This document shows positions 55,785 through 64,000 of a stretch of 64,000 nt of DNA, piece after piece (position 1 is the stretch's first letter; every line of letters starts with the position of its first letter). The stretch is taken from positions 186,001 to 250,000 of the forward strand of contig NZ_AEUT02000001.1 in the NCBI RefSeq assembly GCF_000187935.1. Reading direction: 5' to 3'. This DNA is from Streptococcus parauberis NCFD 2020. Its GTDB lineage: Bacteria; Bacillota; Bacilli; Lactobacillales; Streptococcaceae. Under the pieces are notes generated by a model that had not been told where the DNA came from, searched no databases, and worked only from the letters and a program-made list of their open reading frames with translations. The translations under genes were made by a program, and so were the position numbers.

Positions 55785-56828
55785 ATGGATTTACAAACAC
55801 AATTAGAGCAATTAAAAACGCAAACTTTAGAAGAGTTAAAATCTCTATCAGGGAATCATACAAAAGAATTACAAGATTTACGTGTCTCTGTTTTAGGGAA
55901 AAAAGGTTCTTTGACAGATTTATTAAAAGGCTTAAAAAATCTATCAAATGATTTAAAACCAGTGGTAGGGAAACAAGTTAATGAAGTACGTGATGTTTTG
56001 ACACAAGCATTTGAAGAGCAAGCAAAAATTGTTGAAGCTGCTAAAATTAAAGCCCAATTAGATGCTGAAAGTATTGATGTAACTTTACCAGGTCGTCAAA
56101 TGAACTTAGGCAATCGTCATCTTCTTAGCCAAACTAGTGAGGAAATTGAAGACATTTTCTTGGGGATGGGCTTCCAAATTGTTGACGGTTATGAAGTGGA
56201 AAAAGATTACTATAACTTTGAACGTATGAATTTGCCAAAAGACCACCCTGCAAGAGATATGCAAGATACTTTCTATATCACAGAAGAAATCCTTTTAAGA
56301 ACCCATACAAGTCCCGTACAAGCACGTACTCTTGATCAACATGATTTTGCTCAGGGTCCTCTTAAAATGGTCTCACCAGGCCGTGTATTCCGTCGAGACA
56401 CAGATGATGCAACTCACTCACATCAATTTCATCAAATTGAAGGTCTGGTTGTTGGTGAAAATATTTCTATGGGAGATTTAAAAGGGACCTTAGAAATGAT
56501 TATCAAAAAAATGTTTGGTGATGAACGAAAAATTCGTTTACGTCCATCTTTCTTCCCATTTACAGAGCCATCAGTTGAAGTAGATGTTTCATGTTTCAAA
56601 TGTGGTGGTAAGGGATGTAATGTTTGTAAGAAAACGGGTTGGATTGAAATTCTAGGTGCTGGTATGGTTCATCCAAGTGTCCTTGAAATGTCAGGAGTAG
56701 ACTCAGAAATTTACTCAGGATTTGCTTTTGGATTAGGTCAAGAAAGAATTGCTATGCTCCGATACGGTATTAATGATATCCGTGGATTCTATCAAGGCGA
56801 TGTTCGATTTTTAGATCAATTTAAGTAA
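55785..56828 (+). CDS. pheS: Phenylalanyl-tRNA synthetase alpha subunit
   Basis: A 347-residue class II synthetase subunit. ATG 55785 is used because AAGGGA precedes it; upstream in-frame starts lie within the T-box terminator. The N-terminal coiled coil (about residues 1-90) is followed by the catalytic core with motif 2 ([30 protein letters not shown]) and motif 3 ([20 protein letters not shown]). A Cys-rich insertion [17 protein letters not shown] is typical of the family. It works as an alpha2beta2 enzyme with PheT. Confidence 0.97.
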   Translation: MDLQTQLEQLKTQTLEELKSLSGNHTKELQDLRVSVLGKKGSLTDLLKGLKNLSNDLKPVVGKQVNEVRDVLTQAFEEQAKIVEAAKIKAQLDAESIDVTLPGRQMNLGNRHLLSQTSEEIEDIFLGMGFQIVDGYEVEKDYYNFERMNLPKDHPARDMQDTFYITEEILLRTHTSPVQARTLDQHDFAQGPLKMVSPGRVFRRDTDDATHSHQFHQIEGLVVGENISMGDLKGTLEMIIKKMFGDERKIRLRPSFFPFTEPSVEVDVSCFKCGGKGCNVCKKTGWIEILGAGMVHPSVLEMSGVDSEIYSGFAFGLGQERIAMLRYGINDIRGFYQGDVRFLDQFK

Positions 56829-56913
56829 GTAGCAGAGTCCAAAAATGGAAATTTGTTTTAAGTTACACACTATGTCCTTTCTTTAGTTAAGGTGTGTGCT
56901 AGAAGGAGATAGT

Positions 56914-57438
56914 ATGAATAATGATGTTACAATCGACTTGGTTAAGTCAACAGAGGTAGAAGAGTTACAGGCGCTAGCTATTCAAACATTCACTGAAACC
57001 TTTGGTGGCCATAATACTGATGAACAGTTACAAGAATTTTTTGATGAAGATTATACTTTAGAAAAGTTACTTGATGAGATTAAAGACCCAAATTGTCTGG
57101 TTTACTTTATTAGATTGAATAATGAAGTTGTAGGTCATTTAAAAGTCAATTGGGATAATTCACAAACCGAGCAAGAGTTAGAGAATGCCTTTGAAATACA
57201 ACGCATTTATCTTCTTAATAAGGTTCAAGGGATGGGATTAGGTAAATATCTTTTTGAATTTGCTTTGGATCGTGCTTATGATTCTGACCGTGACTGGGCT
57301 TGGTTAGGTGTTTGGGAAAATAACCATAAAGCACAAGCTTTATACAGAAAATATGGCTTTGAAAAGTTTTCGGAACATTCATTTGCAGTTGGTGATTTAG
57401 TAGACACTGATTGGTTAATGAAAAAAGCATTGAAATAG
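56914..57438 (+). CDS. GNAT-family N-acetyltransferase
   Basis: A 174-residue acetyltransferase. ATG 56914 follows AAGGAGA by 6 bases. The acetyl-CoA-binding motif A is [20 protein letters not shown] near residue 105 (Q/R-x-x-G-x-G pattern), followed by [20 protein letters not shown]. The substrate is unknown. The gene lies between pheS and pheT, an arrangement kept in streptococci, and is therefore under the same T-box control. Confidence 0.88.
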   Translation: MNNDVTIDLVKSTEVEELQALAIQTFTETFGGHNTDEQLQEFFDEDYTLEKLLDEIKDPNCLVYFIRLNNEVVGHLKVNWDNSQTEQELENAFEIQRIYLLNKVQGMGLGKYLFEFALDRAYDSDRDWAWLGVWENNHKAQALYRKYGFEKFSEHSFAVGDLVDTDWLMKKALK

Positions 57439-57452
57439 AAAGAAAGAATTTT

Positions 57453-59858
57453 ATGTTAGTATCTTATAAATGGTTAAAAGAATTAGTTGATATTGATGTC
57501 CCTTCAGCAGAATTAGCTGAAAAAATGTCGACGACTGGGATTGAAGTTGAAGGTGTCGAAGTGCCTTCTGAAGGTCTCTCAAAACTTGTGGTAGGAAACA
57601 TCTTATCTTGTGAAGATGTTCCTGATACACACTTGCATTTATGTCAAGTGGATACTGGTGATGATGAGCCTCGTCAAATTGTCTGTGGTGCACCCAATGT
57701 AAAAGCTGGTATTAAGGTTATTGTTGCTATTCCAGGTGCTCGTATTGCAGATAATTACAAAATCAAAAAAGGTAAAATCCGTGGAATGGAATCTTTGGGG
57801 ATGATCTGTTCTCTCCAAGAGCTTGGTCTTTCAGATTCAATTATTCCAAAAGAATATTCAGAAGGTATACAAATCTTACCAGAGAATGCGATTCCAGGGG
57901 AAAGCATTTTCCCAGTACTTGATTTAGATGATGAAATTATTGAATTATCAATCACTCCAAACCGTGCAGATGCTTTGTCAATGCGTGGTGTAGCTCATGA
58001 GGTGGCTGCGATTTATGGTAAAACAGTTGCTTTCCCTGACAAAGAGCTAGTAGAGAGTAATCAAGAAGCTTGTGATATCTTAGAAGTTACCATTGAGACT
58101 GATAAAGTACTAACTTATGCTAGTCGTATAGTTGAAAATGTCACAATTGCCCCAAGTCCACAATGGTTACAAAATCTCTTGATGAATGCTGGTATCAGAC
58201 CAATTAATAATGTGGTTGATGTGACAAACTATGTTCTTTTATATTTTGGACAACCAATGCATGCCTTTGATTTGGATAAATTTGACGGTAAAAAAATCAT
58301 TGCCCGTCAGGCAAAGGCTGGTGAAAAACTAGTTACACTCGATGGTGAAGAACGTGAGCTAATTGAAGAAGACATTGTTATCTCAGTTAATAATCAAGCT
58401 GTTGCACTTGCTGGTGTCATGGGTGGAAAAGCGACTGAAATTGACAATACTTCAAGAAACGTTGTTCTTGAAGCTGCAGTTTTTGATGGCAAATCAGTTC
58501 GTAAAACAAGTGGCCGTTTAAACTTACGCTCTGAAAGTTCATCTCGTTTTGAAAAAGGTGTAAATTATGACACTGTTTTAGAAGCTTTAGATTTTGCGGC
58601 AGCAATGCTAACAGAGCTAGCAAATGGCACTGTTTTATCAGGTCAAATACAAGCTGGTCAATTACCAACAGAACCTGTTCAAGTTTCAACAAACTTAGAT
58701 TATGTCAATGTTCGCTTAGGAACAGAACTAACTTATGCGGATATTCAACAAGTATTTGCTCAATTAGGATTTGGTTTGAATGGCTCTGCTGAAAACTTTA
58801 CGGTATCTGTACCACGTCGCCGTTGGGATATTTCAATCCAAGCTGATTTGGTCGAAGAAATTGCCCGTATTTATGGTTATGAAAATTTACCAACAACCTT
58901 GCCTGAAGCTGGTGGCACTGCTGGTGAATTAACAAAAACACAAAAATTACGTCGACAAATTAGAACAATTGCTGAAGGTGCTGGATTAAATGAAGTGATT
59001 ACTTACGCTTTAACTACTCCAGATAAAGCAAAAGAATTCACTCTTGAAGCAAGTAATTTAACTGAGTTGATGTGGCCAATGACGATTGATCGTTCTGTTT
59101 TGCGCCAAAACATGATTTCAGGAATGTTAGACACTATTGCTTATAATGTGGCTAGAAAAAATAACAATATGGCTATTTATGAGATTGGCAAAGTTTTCCA
59201 TCAAACTGGAAATCCTCAAGAAGAGTTACCTGAGGAAGTCAATACTTTTGCATTCGCCATCTCTGGTTTGATTGCTGATAAAGACTTCCAAACGCAAGCA
59301 CAGCCAGTTGATTTCTTCTATGCCAAAGGAATTCTTGAAGTCATGTTTGAAAAGTTAGGTCTAGAGGTCACTTATCAAGCCGAAAAAGAAATGGCAAGTA
59401 TGCACCCTGGACGGACAGCACGTGTTTATCATAATGATCATCTGCTTGGTTTTGTTGGTCAAATTCACCCTCAAACGGCTAGTAATTATGATGTTCCGGC
59501 AACTTACGTTGTTGAGTTGAATCTAACTGTAGTTGAAGGACTTTTATCGGATGAGTACATATTCCAAGAAATTCCAAAAATTCCAGCGGTTTCTCGTGAT
59601 ATTGCTTTACTATTAGATCAAGAAGTTAGTCACCAAGCTATTTTAGATGCGATCACTTCTGCAAAAGTAAAATTCCTTAAATCAGTTAAACTTTTTGACG
59701 TCTATGCAGGCCCTTCACTTGGTGAAGGGAAAAAGTCAATGGCTTATAGCTTAACTTTCCAAAATCCAAATGAAAGCTTAACAGTCGAAGAAGTCGCTAA
59801 GTATATTGAGAAAATTACCAATGCTTTAACAGAGCAAGTTAATGCAGAAATCAGATAG
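57453..59858 (+). CDS. pheT: Phenylalanyl-tRNA synthetase beta subunit
   Basis: An 801-residue subunit. ATG 57453 gives the conserved start [18 protein letters not shown]. Domains in order are an EMAP-II-like tRNA-binding domain (about residues 40-150), the B3/B4 editing domain that clears mischarged Tyr-tRNA-Phe, the B5 domain and the catalytic-like core (about 400-690), and the C-terminal FDX-ACB anticodon-binding domain (about 705-800, [20 protein letters not shown]). A weak AGAAAGAA site lies in the 14-base gap after the GNAT gene. Confidence 0.97.
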   Translation: MLVSYKWLKELVDIDVPSAELAEKMSTTGIEVEGVEVPSEGLSKLVVGNILSCEDVPDTHLHLCQVDTGDDEPRQIVCGAPNVKAGIKVIVAIPGARIADNYKIKKGKIRGMESLGMICSLQELGLSDSIIPKEYSEGIQILPENAIPGESIFPVLDLDDEIIELSITPNRADALSMRGVAHEVAAIYGKTVAFPDKELVESNQEACDILEVTIETDKVLTYASRIVENVTIAPSPQWLQNLLMNAGIRPINNVVDVTNYVLLYFGQPMHAFDLDKFDGKKIIARQAKAGEKLVTLDGEERELIEEDIVISVNNQAVALAGVMGGKATEIDNTSRNVVLEAAVFDGKSVRKTSGRLNLRSESSSRFEKGVNYDTVLEALDFAAAMLTELANGTVLSGQIQAGQLPTEPVQVSTNLDYVNVRLGTELTYADIQQVFAQLGFGLNGSAENFTVSVPRRRWDISIQADLVEEIARIYGYENLPTTLPEAGGTAGELTKTQKLRRQIRTIAEGAGLNEVITYALTTPDKAKEFTLEASNLTELMWPMTIDRSVLRQNMISGMLDTIAYNVARKNNNMAIYEIGKVFHQTGNPQEELPEEVNTFAFAISGLIADKDFQTQAQPVDFFYAKGILEVMFEKLGLEVTYQAEKEMASMHPGRTARVYHNDHLLGFVGQIHPQTASNYDVPATYVVELNLTVVEGLLSDEYIFQEIPKIPAVSRDIALLLDQEVSHQAILDAITSAKVKFLKSVKLFDVYAGPSLGEGKKSMAYSLTFQNPNESLTVEEVAKYIEKITNALTEQVNAEIR

Positions 59859-59861
59859 AAT

Positions 59862-59892
59862 GAAAACCTGAGCGGAAGTTCAGGTTTTTTTG
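59862..59892 (+). terminator. pheT terminator
   Basis: AAAACCTGA pairs with TCAGGTTTT, followed by a T run. Confidence 0.85.
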
Positions 59893-59930
59893 TAAAATAA
59901 AATTACTGAAACTGCAGCTGTGGGAAAATA

Positions 59931-60280
59931 ATGAATAAGATTTTAGTAAATTGGTTCAACTCTTTGTGATGTCATGATTAATTTGGTTCGTCTCCCCCAG
60001 TCGAAAAGAAGATGTTCATTTTATTTCGCAGGAAATGATGCTAGGTGGCTGTGCTTTTAATGTTTCAATAGCCCTTAAAGAAATGTCAATTCCTTTATTA
60101 CCACCAGTTGGTGCTGGTGATAGTTATGATTGTGCTTTTATGGTAGCTTATTTAAATAAACAAACTATAAAAGAAGATTTGGATTTTGCCAATTATTTTG
60201 CTAGTCAGGTGGTAGCAAATAAAGGGGTTTCACTAAGTCGAGAAACTTACCAAAATCTAAAGCAAAGATTAGATTGTTAG
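59931..60280 (+). pseudogene. PfkB/ribokinase-family sugar kinase, internally deleted
   Basis: ATG 59931 begins MNKILV, and in shifted frames the text continues as IGSTLCDVMINLVRLPQSK and EDVHFISQEMMLGGCAFNVS. It then jumps from SIALKEMSIPLLPP straight to VGAGDSYDCAFMVAYLNK, the C-terminal ATP/anion-hole motif with the catalytic Asp. The family is about 300 residues, so most of the middle is deleted, and at least two frameshifts break the N-terminus. It is not expected to be functional. Confidence 0.75.
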
Positions 60281-60352
60281 TTCATAAACAGTTATTTAGA
60301 CTTTCAAATTTCATTTTGTTAAAATAGAGAAAATAACGAAAGAGGAATTATA

Positions 60353-60718
60353 ATGTACCAAGCTAATGTTCTCGGTGATAAATTATATCATGCCACATCA
60401 GAAGGTTACGGTGATAGCATAGAATTATTTGGTCAAACCAATGAGGGTGATACACCGATGAGCTTAGTAGTTATTGCACTAGGGGCCTGTGTTACCATGT
60501 GTATACAAGGCTTTTATAAACGAAAATATGCAATTGAAGTAATGCCAATAACAGTTAGCACCAGTTTTGAAAATGATAGATTTAATCAAACGATTCAATT
60601 ACCAGAGAAACTGGAAGAAGAGACTGAGCAAGCTTTACTAGCCTATATTTCTAGAAGTTGCAATGTCAAAAAAGTACTACGACAGGATTTAGTTTTCAAT
60701 ATAAAATTTACTTATTAA
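60353..60718 (+). CDS. OsmC/Ohr family protein
   Basis: A 121-residue protein of the OsmC fold. The two redox cysteines expected of the family are visible in LVVIALGACVTMCIQGFYKR near residue 43-50 and in ISRSCNVKKVL near 100-105. Members reduce organic hydroperoxides using lipoyl or thiol donors; whether this one is Ohr or OsmC cannot be decided. AAAGAGGAA precedes the ATG and TGTTAAAAT lies at a promoter-like distance. Confidence 0.82.
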   Translation: MYQANVLGDKLYHATSEGYGDSIELFGQTNEGDTPMSLVVIALGACVTMCIQGFYKRKYAIEVMPITVSTSFENDRFNQTIQLPEKLEEETEQALLAYISRSCNVKKVLRQDLVFNIKFTY

Positions 60719-60770
60719 AAGGGTGATGTTATCATTCTCCCTTTTCAAATCGGGGAATGAAGGAGAAAAA

Positions 60771-61844
60771 ATGTTTCTAGCACTAAATGAAATGAAAACA
60801 GCAAAGCTAAGGTATAGTTTAATTATGGGCTTACTATTATTGATTGCTTACCTTATGTATTTTTTGTCAGGCTTGGCCTTTGGACTAATTGAGGAGAATC
60901 GCTCCGCTATTGATAACTGGAAGGCAGATACCATTCTTTTATCCAAGGACGCTAACGCTAGCTTAAATTTCTCCAAGCTTTCGCTTAAAGACAAGTCAGA
61001 AATTAAGGCTAAGCAGGTTGAAGAACTGGCAGAAATCAATACCGTTGTTTGGAATAAAAAAGACCCAAAAGAATCTGACAAAGAAAAAGTTGCTTTTTTT
61101 GGACTAGATAAGACATCTTCACTTATTCCTAAAGTTATTAACGGAAGAGAGTTGAGGAATAAAGAGGAAATTCTAATCGACCAATCCCTAGCCCAGAAAG
61201 CAAATTTTAAAGTTGGAGATACCCTAACAGAGGCGAATAGCAAAGAAAAATTTAAAATAGTTGGGATAACAAAAAAAGCAACCTTTAACGTTGCTCCCGT
61301 GATTCACCTATCCTTAGACGACTTTCAAAAGCTTAATCAAATACCATCAAGTAAGAACAACCTAAAGGTTAATGCATACGTGGTTAAAGGAAAGATTGAG
61401 TCATTTAATGAAAGTAAGTTTCAAAAAATGACAAGTAAAAAATTTATCCAAAAGTTACCAGGCTATAATGCCCAAGTTTTGACTTTCGGTTTTATGATTG
61501 GCTTTTTGATTCTAATTTCCGCTATTATTATCGGCATATTTATGTATGTCTTAACCATTCAAAAAGCACCAATTTTTGGCATCATGAAAGCTCAAGGGAT
61601 TGCTAACAAAACAATTGCCAACACCGTTATCTCGCAAACAATTATCCTTAGCTTTATTGGTAGTTCATTAGGGCTTTTAGGGACATGGCTGAGCTCCATA
61701 GTTTTACCCCAAGCAGTGCCTTTCCAAGGCAACTGGGTGCTCTATGCAGTTATATTTGCACTAATGATGCTCTTTGCAATTTTGGGAAGTCTCTTTTCCG
61801 TTATTGCCATTGTCAGAATTGACCCCCTCAAGTCTATAGGATAG
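60771..61844 (+). CDS. ABC transporter permease, HrtB/DevC-like
   Basis: A 357-residue MacB/FtsX-type permease. ATG 60771 follows GAAGGAG; an in-frame start at 60723 lacks a site. It has one N-terminal helix (about residues 17-38), a large extracytoplasmic domain of about 200 residues, and three C-terminal helices, with FMYVLTIQKAPIFGIMKAQG near 265 and the terminal VRIDPLKSIG. Length, topology and these motifs resemble HrtB, the haem-efflux permease of Gram-positive bacteria. Haem as substrate is inference only. Confidence 0.8.
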   Translation: MFLALNEMKTAKLRYSLIMGLLLLIAYLMYFLSGLAFGLIEENRSAIDNWKADTILLSKDANASLNFSKLSLKDKSEIKAKQVEELAEINTVVWNKKDPKESDKEKVAFFGLDKTSSLIPKVINGRELRNKEEILIDQSLAQKANFKVGDTLTEANSKEKFKIVGITKKATFNVAPVIHLSLDDFQKLNQIPSSKNNLKVNAYVVKGKIESFNESKFQKMTSKKFIQKLPGYNAQVLTFGFMIGFLILISAIIIGIFMYVLTIQKAPIFGIMKAQGIANKTIANTVISQTIILSFIGSSLGLLGTWLSSIVLPQAVPFQGNWVLYAVIFALMMLFAILGSLFSVIAIVRIDPLKSIG

Positions 61845-61852
61845 GAGTAGTT

Positions 61853-62521
61853 ATGCCAGTATTAGAATTTAAGGAAATTATAAAAGAATTTAAAGATGGG
61901 GATAAAACGATTCAAGCTTTAAAACCTTGCTCATTTTCAATTGAGGAAGGGGAATTCGTTGCTCTAGTTGGTCCTTCAGGGTCAGGTAAGTCTACTTTCT
62001 TAACCATTGCGGGTGGGCTGCAAGGTCCAAGTAGTGGTCAAGTTATGATTAATGGTCATGATTATACAAATTTATCTGAAAAGAAACGATCACAATTACG
62101 TTTCAAAGATATTGGTTTTATCTTGCAAGCCTCAAACTTAATTCCGTTTTTAAATGCTAAACAACAATTGGAATTAGTGGATAAATTGAATAAAACAAAA
62201 AATATAAACAAGCAAAATGAGCTGTTTAAAGAATTGGCTATTGAACATATAAGACATAAACTTCCGCAGGAAATTTCAGGGGGTGAAAGACAACGATTAG
62301 CCATTGCTAGAGCATTGTATAATGATCCGGCATTAGTACTAGCTGATGAACCAACTGCTAGTCTGGATACCGAACGTGCTTTTGATGTTGTCAAACTGCT
62401 TGCTAAAGAAGCAAAAGAAAAAAATAAAGCTATCATAATGGTTACACATGATTTAAGAATGATTTCTGATTGTGATCGGGTCTATCAAATTAAAGACGGT
62501 CAATTAAGTGAACAAAAATAG
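61853..62521 (+). CDS. ABC transporter ATPase, HrtA/DevA-like
   Basis: A 222-residue ATPase. Walker A is LVGPSGSGKSTFLTIAGG near residue 37, the signature is ISGGERQRLAIARALYND near 140, and Walker B is LVLADEPTASLD near 160. It pairs with the permease eight bases upstream. No response regulator or histidine kinase (HssRS-type) is adjacent. Confidence 0.88.
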   Translation: MPVLEFKEIIKEFKDGDKTIQALKPCSFSIEEGEFVALVGPSGSGKSTFLTIAGGLQGPSSGQVMINGHDYTNLSEKKRSQLRFKDIGFILQASNLIPFLNAKQQLELVDKLNKTKNINKQNELFKELAIEHIRHKLPQEISGGERQRLAIARALYNDPALVLADEPTASLDTERAFDVVKLLAKEAKEKNKAIIMVTHDLRMISDCDRVYQIKDGQLSEQK

Positions 62522-62545
62522 GATTGCATAGCAATCCTTTTTTTT
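62521..62545 (+). terminator. Terminator of the ABC exporter unit
   Basis: GGATTGC-ATA-GCAATCC hairpin with eight T; it abuts the convergent metallopeptidase gene. Confidence 0.85.
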
Positions 62546-63488
62546 ATAATCCGTCATATGGTACGGCAAATGTATCCCCGTGTTGAAGGTCTCCATATTC
62601 TAAACCTTTATCAAACCAACGTTTACGTTGTTCGGAAGTACCATGAGTGAAGCTATCTGGCATTGTTCGACCATAAGCTTCTTTTTGCAATTTATCATCA
62701 CCAACAGCATTTGCTGCAGACATAGCTTCTTCAATATCTCCTTTATCTAAAAGGCCTTCACCTTGAACATATTTAGCCCACGTTCCAGCATAGTAATCAG
62801 CTTGTAACTCCAATTGGACATTCATATGATTGGCTTCGGTATCACTTTTTCCTTGTCTTGCTTGAGCATATTCCTCTGTTGTTCCTAATAAGTTTTGCAC
62901 ATGGTGACCTACCTCATGGGCGATAACATAAGCCATGGCAAAATCACCAGCCGCCCCATACTTATCACTTAATTCGTTATAAAATGAAATATCAAGATAA
63001 ACTTTATTATCTCCTGAACAATAGAAAGGTCCAGCAGCAGCTTGCCCTTGACCACAGGCTGTTTGAATTGATCCAGTATAAAGAACCAATTTTGGTTTAT
63101 CATAAGTTTTACCTTCTTTTTCAAACTGCTGTGTCCAGTAATCTTCAGTTGAAGCAAAAACTTTACTAACAAATTTCACTTGTTCTTCAGAGGCATCAGC
63201 ACTTTTTGTTTCAGTGACCTTTGTAGATTGATAAGAACTATTATTACCAGTGCTTTCTTGTCCACCACCTGTAAAGATTCCAGAGAGGCCGCCACCTCCC
63301 ATTACTAACATAACAATGAGGATTAAGATTTTAGATTTCCAACTGCCTCTTGAAAAGAGTAGTTGTAGGAGCATGCCAAGGCCTCCCCCACCGCCTCCGC
63401 CACCAAATCCCCCACCGTAGGAGGATCCTGACGTTTCACCGCGTCTATCTTCAACATTCGAACTTTCTCTCATATTATCTGTTTTCAT
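62544..63488 (-). CDS. Neutral zinc metallopeptidase (YpfJ-like)
   Basis: A 314-residue protein of the putative neutral zinc metallopeptidase family (PF04228 type). The N-terminal 30-50 residues are a flexible Gly/Ser tract (SYGGGFGGGGGGGGLG). A single membrane helix follows (about 52-70), and then the extracytoplasmic catalytic domain with the zinc motif AHEVGHHVQNLLG and the third ligand region ELQADYYAGTWAKYV. The substrate is unknown. AAAGGGGAT precedes the start on the - strand. Confidence 0.88.
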   Translation of the reverse strand: MKTDNMRESSNVEDRRGETSGSSYGGGFGGGGGGGGLGMLLQLLFSRGSWKSKILILIVMLVMGGGGLSGIFTGGGQESTGNNSSYQSTKVTETKSADASEEQVKFVSKVFASTEDYWTQQFEKEGKTYDKPKLVLYTGSIQTACGQGQAAAGPFYCSGDNKVYLDISFYNELSDKYGAAGDFAMAYVIAHEVGHHVQNLLGTTEEYAQARQGKSDTEANHMNVQLELQADYYAGTWAKYVQGEGLLDKGDIEEAMSAANAVGDDKLQKEAYGRTMPDSFTHGTSEQRKRWFDKGLEYGDLQHGDTFAVPYDGL

Positions 63489-63636
63489 GTAATATCCCCT
63501 TTATCTCTTTATAATAACTTGTGGTTCATGTTTATATTATAATTTATTTTGCTGAGAATTGCTTGATTTCTTAATCGAAAGCGCTATTTTTTTCAATAGA
63601 ATCATCATTTTGGGGACAGTTTAATAACATTATTTT

Positions 63637-63645
63637 TGGTATAAT
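63637..63645 (+). promoter_or_regulatory. rexB promoter (extended -10)
   Basis: TGGTATAAT, with a weak -35, about 30 bases before the rexB start. Confidence 0.55.
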
Positions 63646-63675
63646 GAGAATACTAAATATAGAGAGTTGGTAATG

Positions 63676-64000
63676 ATGAGATTACTATATACTGATATAA
63701 ATAATTCTTTAACACAGATTCTAGTCAACCATGCTCAAGATTATGCACAAACTGGTAGCAAGGTTTTTTATATTGCTCCAAATTCATTATCTTTTGAAAA
63801 GGAACGATCGGTCCTAGAATTACTTGATAGAGAAGCCTCGTTTGATATTACGATTACTCGATTTGCTCAATTGGCTCGTTATTTTACACTTGATATTGAT
63901 AATCATTCTAATTCATTGACTGACGCAGCATTAGTGATGGTGATTTACAGAAGTATTATGCAACTTACAGAGGATGATTTATCTGTTTATAGTCAATTGA
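63676..64000 (+). CDS. rexB: ATP-dependent nuclease subunit RexB/AddB, N-terminal part
   Basis: The first 108 codons of a gene that runs off the window. Two adjacent ATGs (63673 and 63676) are possible; the second gives MRLLYTDINNSLTQILVNHA as in relatives. VFYIAPNSLSFEKERSVLEL and ITRFAQLARYFT match the N-terminus of streptococcal RexB. RexAB (AddAB) is the helicase-nuclease that processes double-strand breaks for RecA. rexA would be expected beyond the window. Confidence 0.9.
   Translation, partial: MRLLYTDINNSLTQILVNHAQDYAQTGSKVFYIAPNSLSFEKERSVLELLDREASFDITITRFAQLARYFTLDIDNHSNSLTDAALVMVIYRSIMQLTEDDLSVYSQL

Overview
The window is a low-GC Firmicute chromosome and almost certainly a pyogenic-group Streptococcus. 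Gene order and protein sequence resemble S. uberis, S. parauberis and S. pyogenes. The main evidence is the chain rodA, HAD hydrolase, gyrB, ezrA, serB, eno; the chain murA, epuA, endA, pheS, GNAT, pheT; an ntp V-type ATPase operon; and a preQ1-II riboswitch in front of queT. Most genes are on the + strand. The species call is inference, because no rRNA or species marker gene lies in the window.

Layout. 1-2.3 kb: end of a flavodoxin gene, chorismate mutase, a CLC-type anion transporter with fluoride-clade motifs, and rplS. 2.3-2.9 kb: stacked terminators with a degenerate repeat. 2.9-13.2 kb: a TIM-barrel protein of unknown role, tRNA-Arg, rodA, HAD, gyrB, ezrA, serB, VOC and DUF1697 genes, a DUF1694 gene and eno. 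13.2-15.7 kb: an AT-rich accessory segment bounded by an imperfect 33-bp direct repeat that includes the last codons of eno. It looks like the remnant of an element integrated at the eno 3' end. It carries two membrane-anchored proteins of unknown function, an interrupted small gene and two structured transcripts, one of them tRNA-like. 15.7-18.3 kb: a decayed ato locus (atoE and lysR pseudogenes) next to an intact thiolase. 18.4-20.7 kb: a YheO-type regulator divergent from a RidA homologue and a stand-alone PTS IIC-like permease. 20.9-29.8 kb: a candidate attenuator leader and the nine-gene V-ATPase operon ntpFIKECGABD.

30-32.5 kb: nitroreductase, a TMEM175-type channel with a broken second copy, and queT under a preQ1-II riboswitch. 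32.6-46.1 kb: ligA, a lipid kinase gene and pulA in close succession, then glgB, glgC, glgD, glgA and glgP. This is a complete glycogen synthesis and breakdown set. 46.3-52.7 kb: the F-type ATPase operon atpEBFHAGDC. 52.8-59.9 kb: a DUF1146 membrane protein, murA, epuA, endA and a T-box-controlled pheS-GNAT-pheT unit. 59.9-64 kb: a collapsed PfkB-family kinase pseudogene, an OsmC protein, an HrtBA-like ABC exporter, a zinc metallopeptidase and the start of rexB.

How it fits together. The cell has an F-type ATPase and a V-type ATPase whose K subunit keeps the sodium-site residues known from Enterococcus hirae. It can store and remobilise glucose as glycogen and has the usual streptococcal envelope, division and replication genes. 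Several genes (HAD hydrolase, ligA, DUF1146) have an extended -10 box only 6-7 nt before the ATG and no usable Shine-Dalgarno sequence, which suggests leaderless transcripts.
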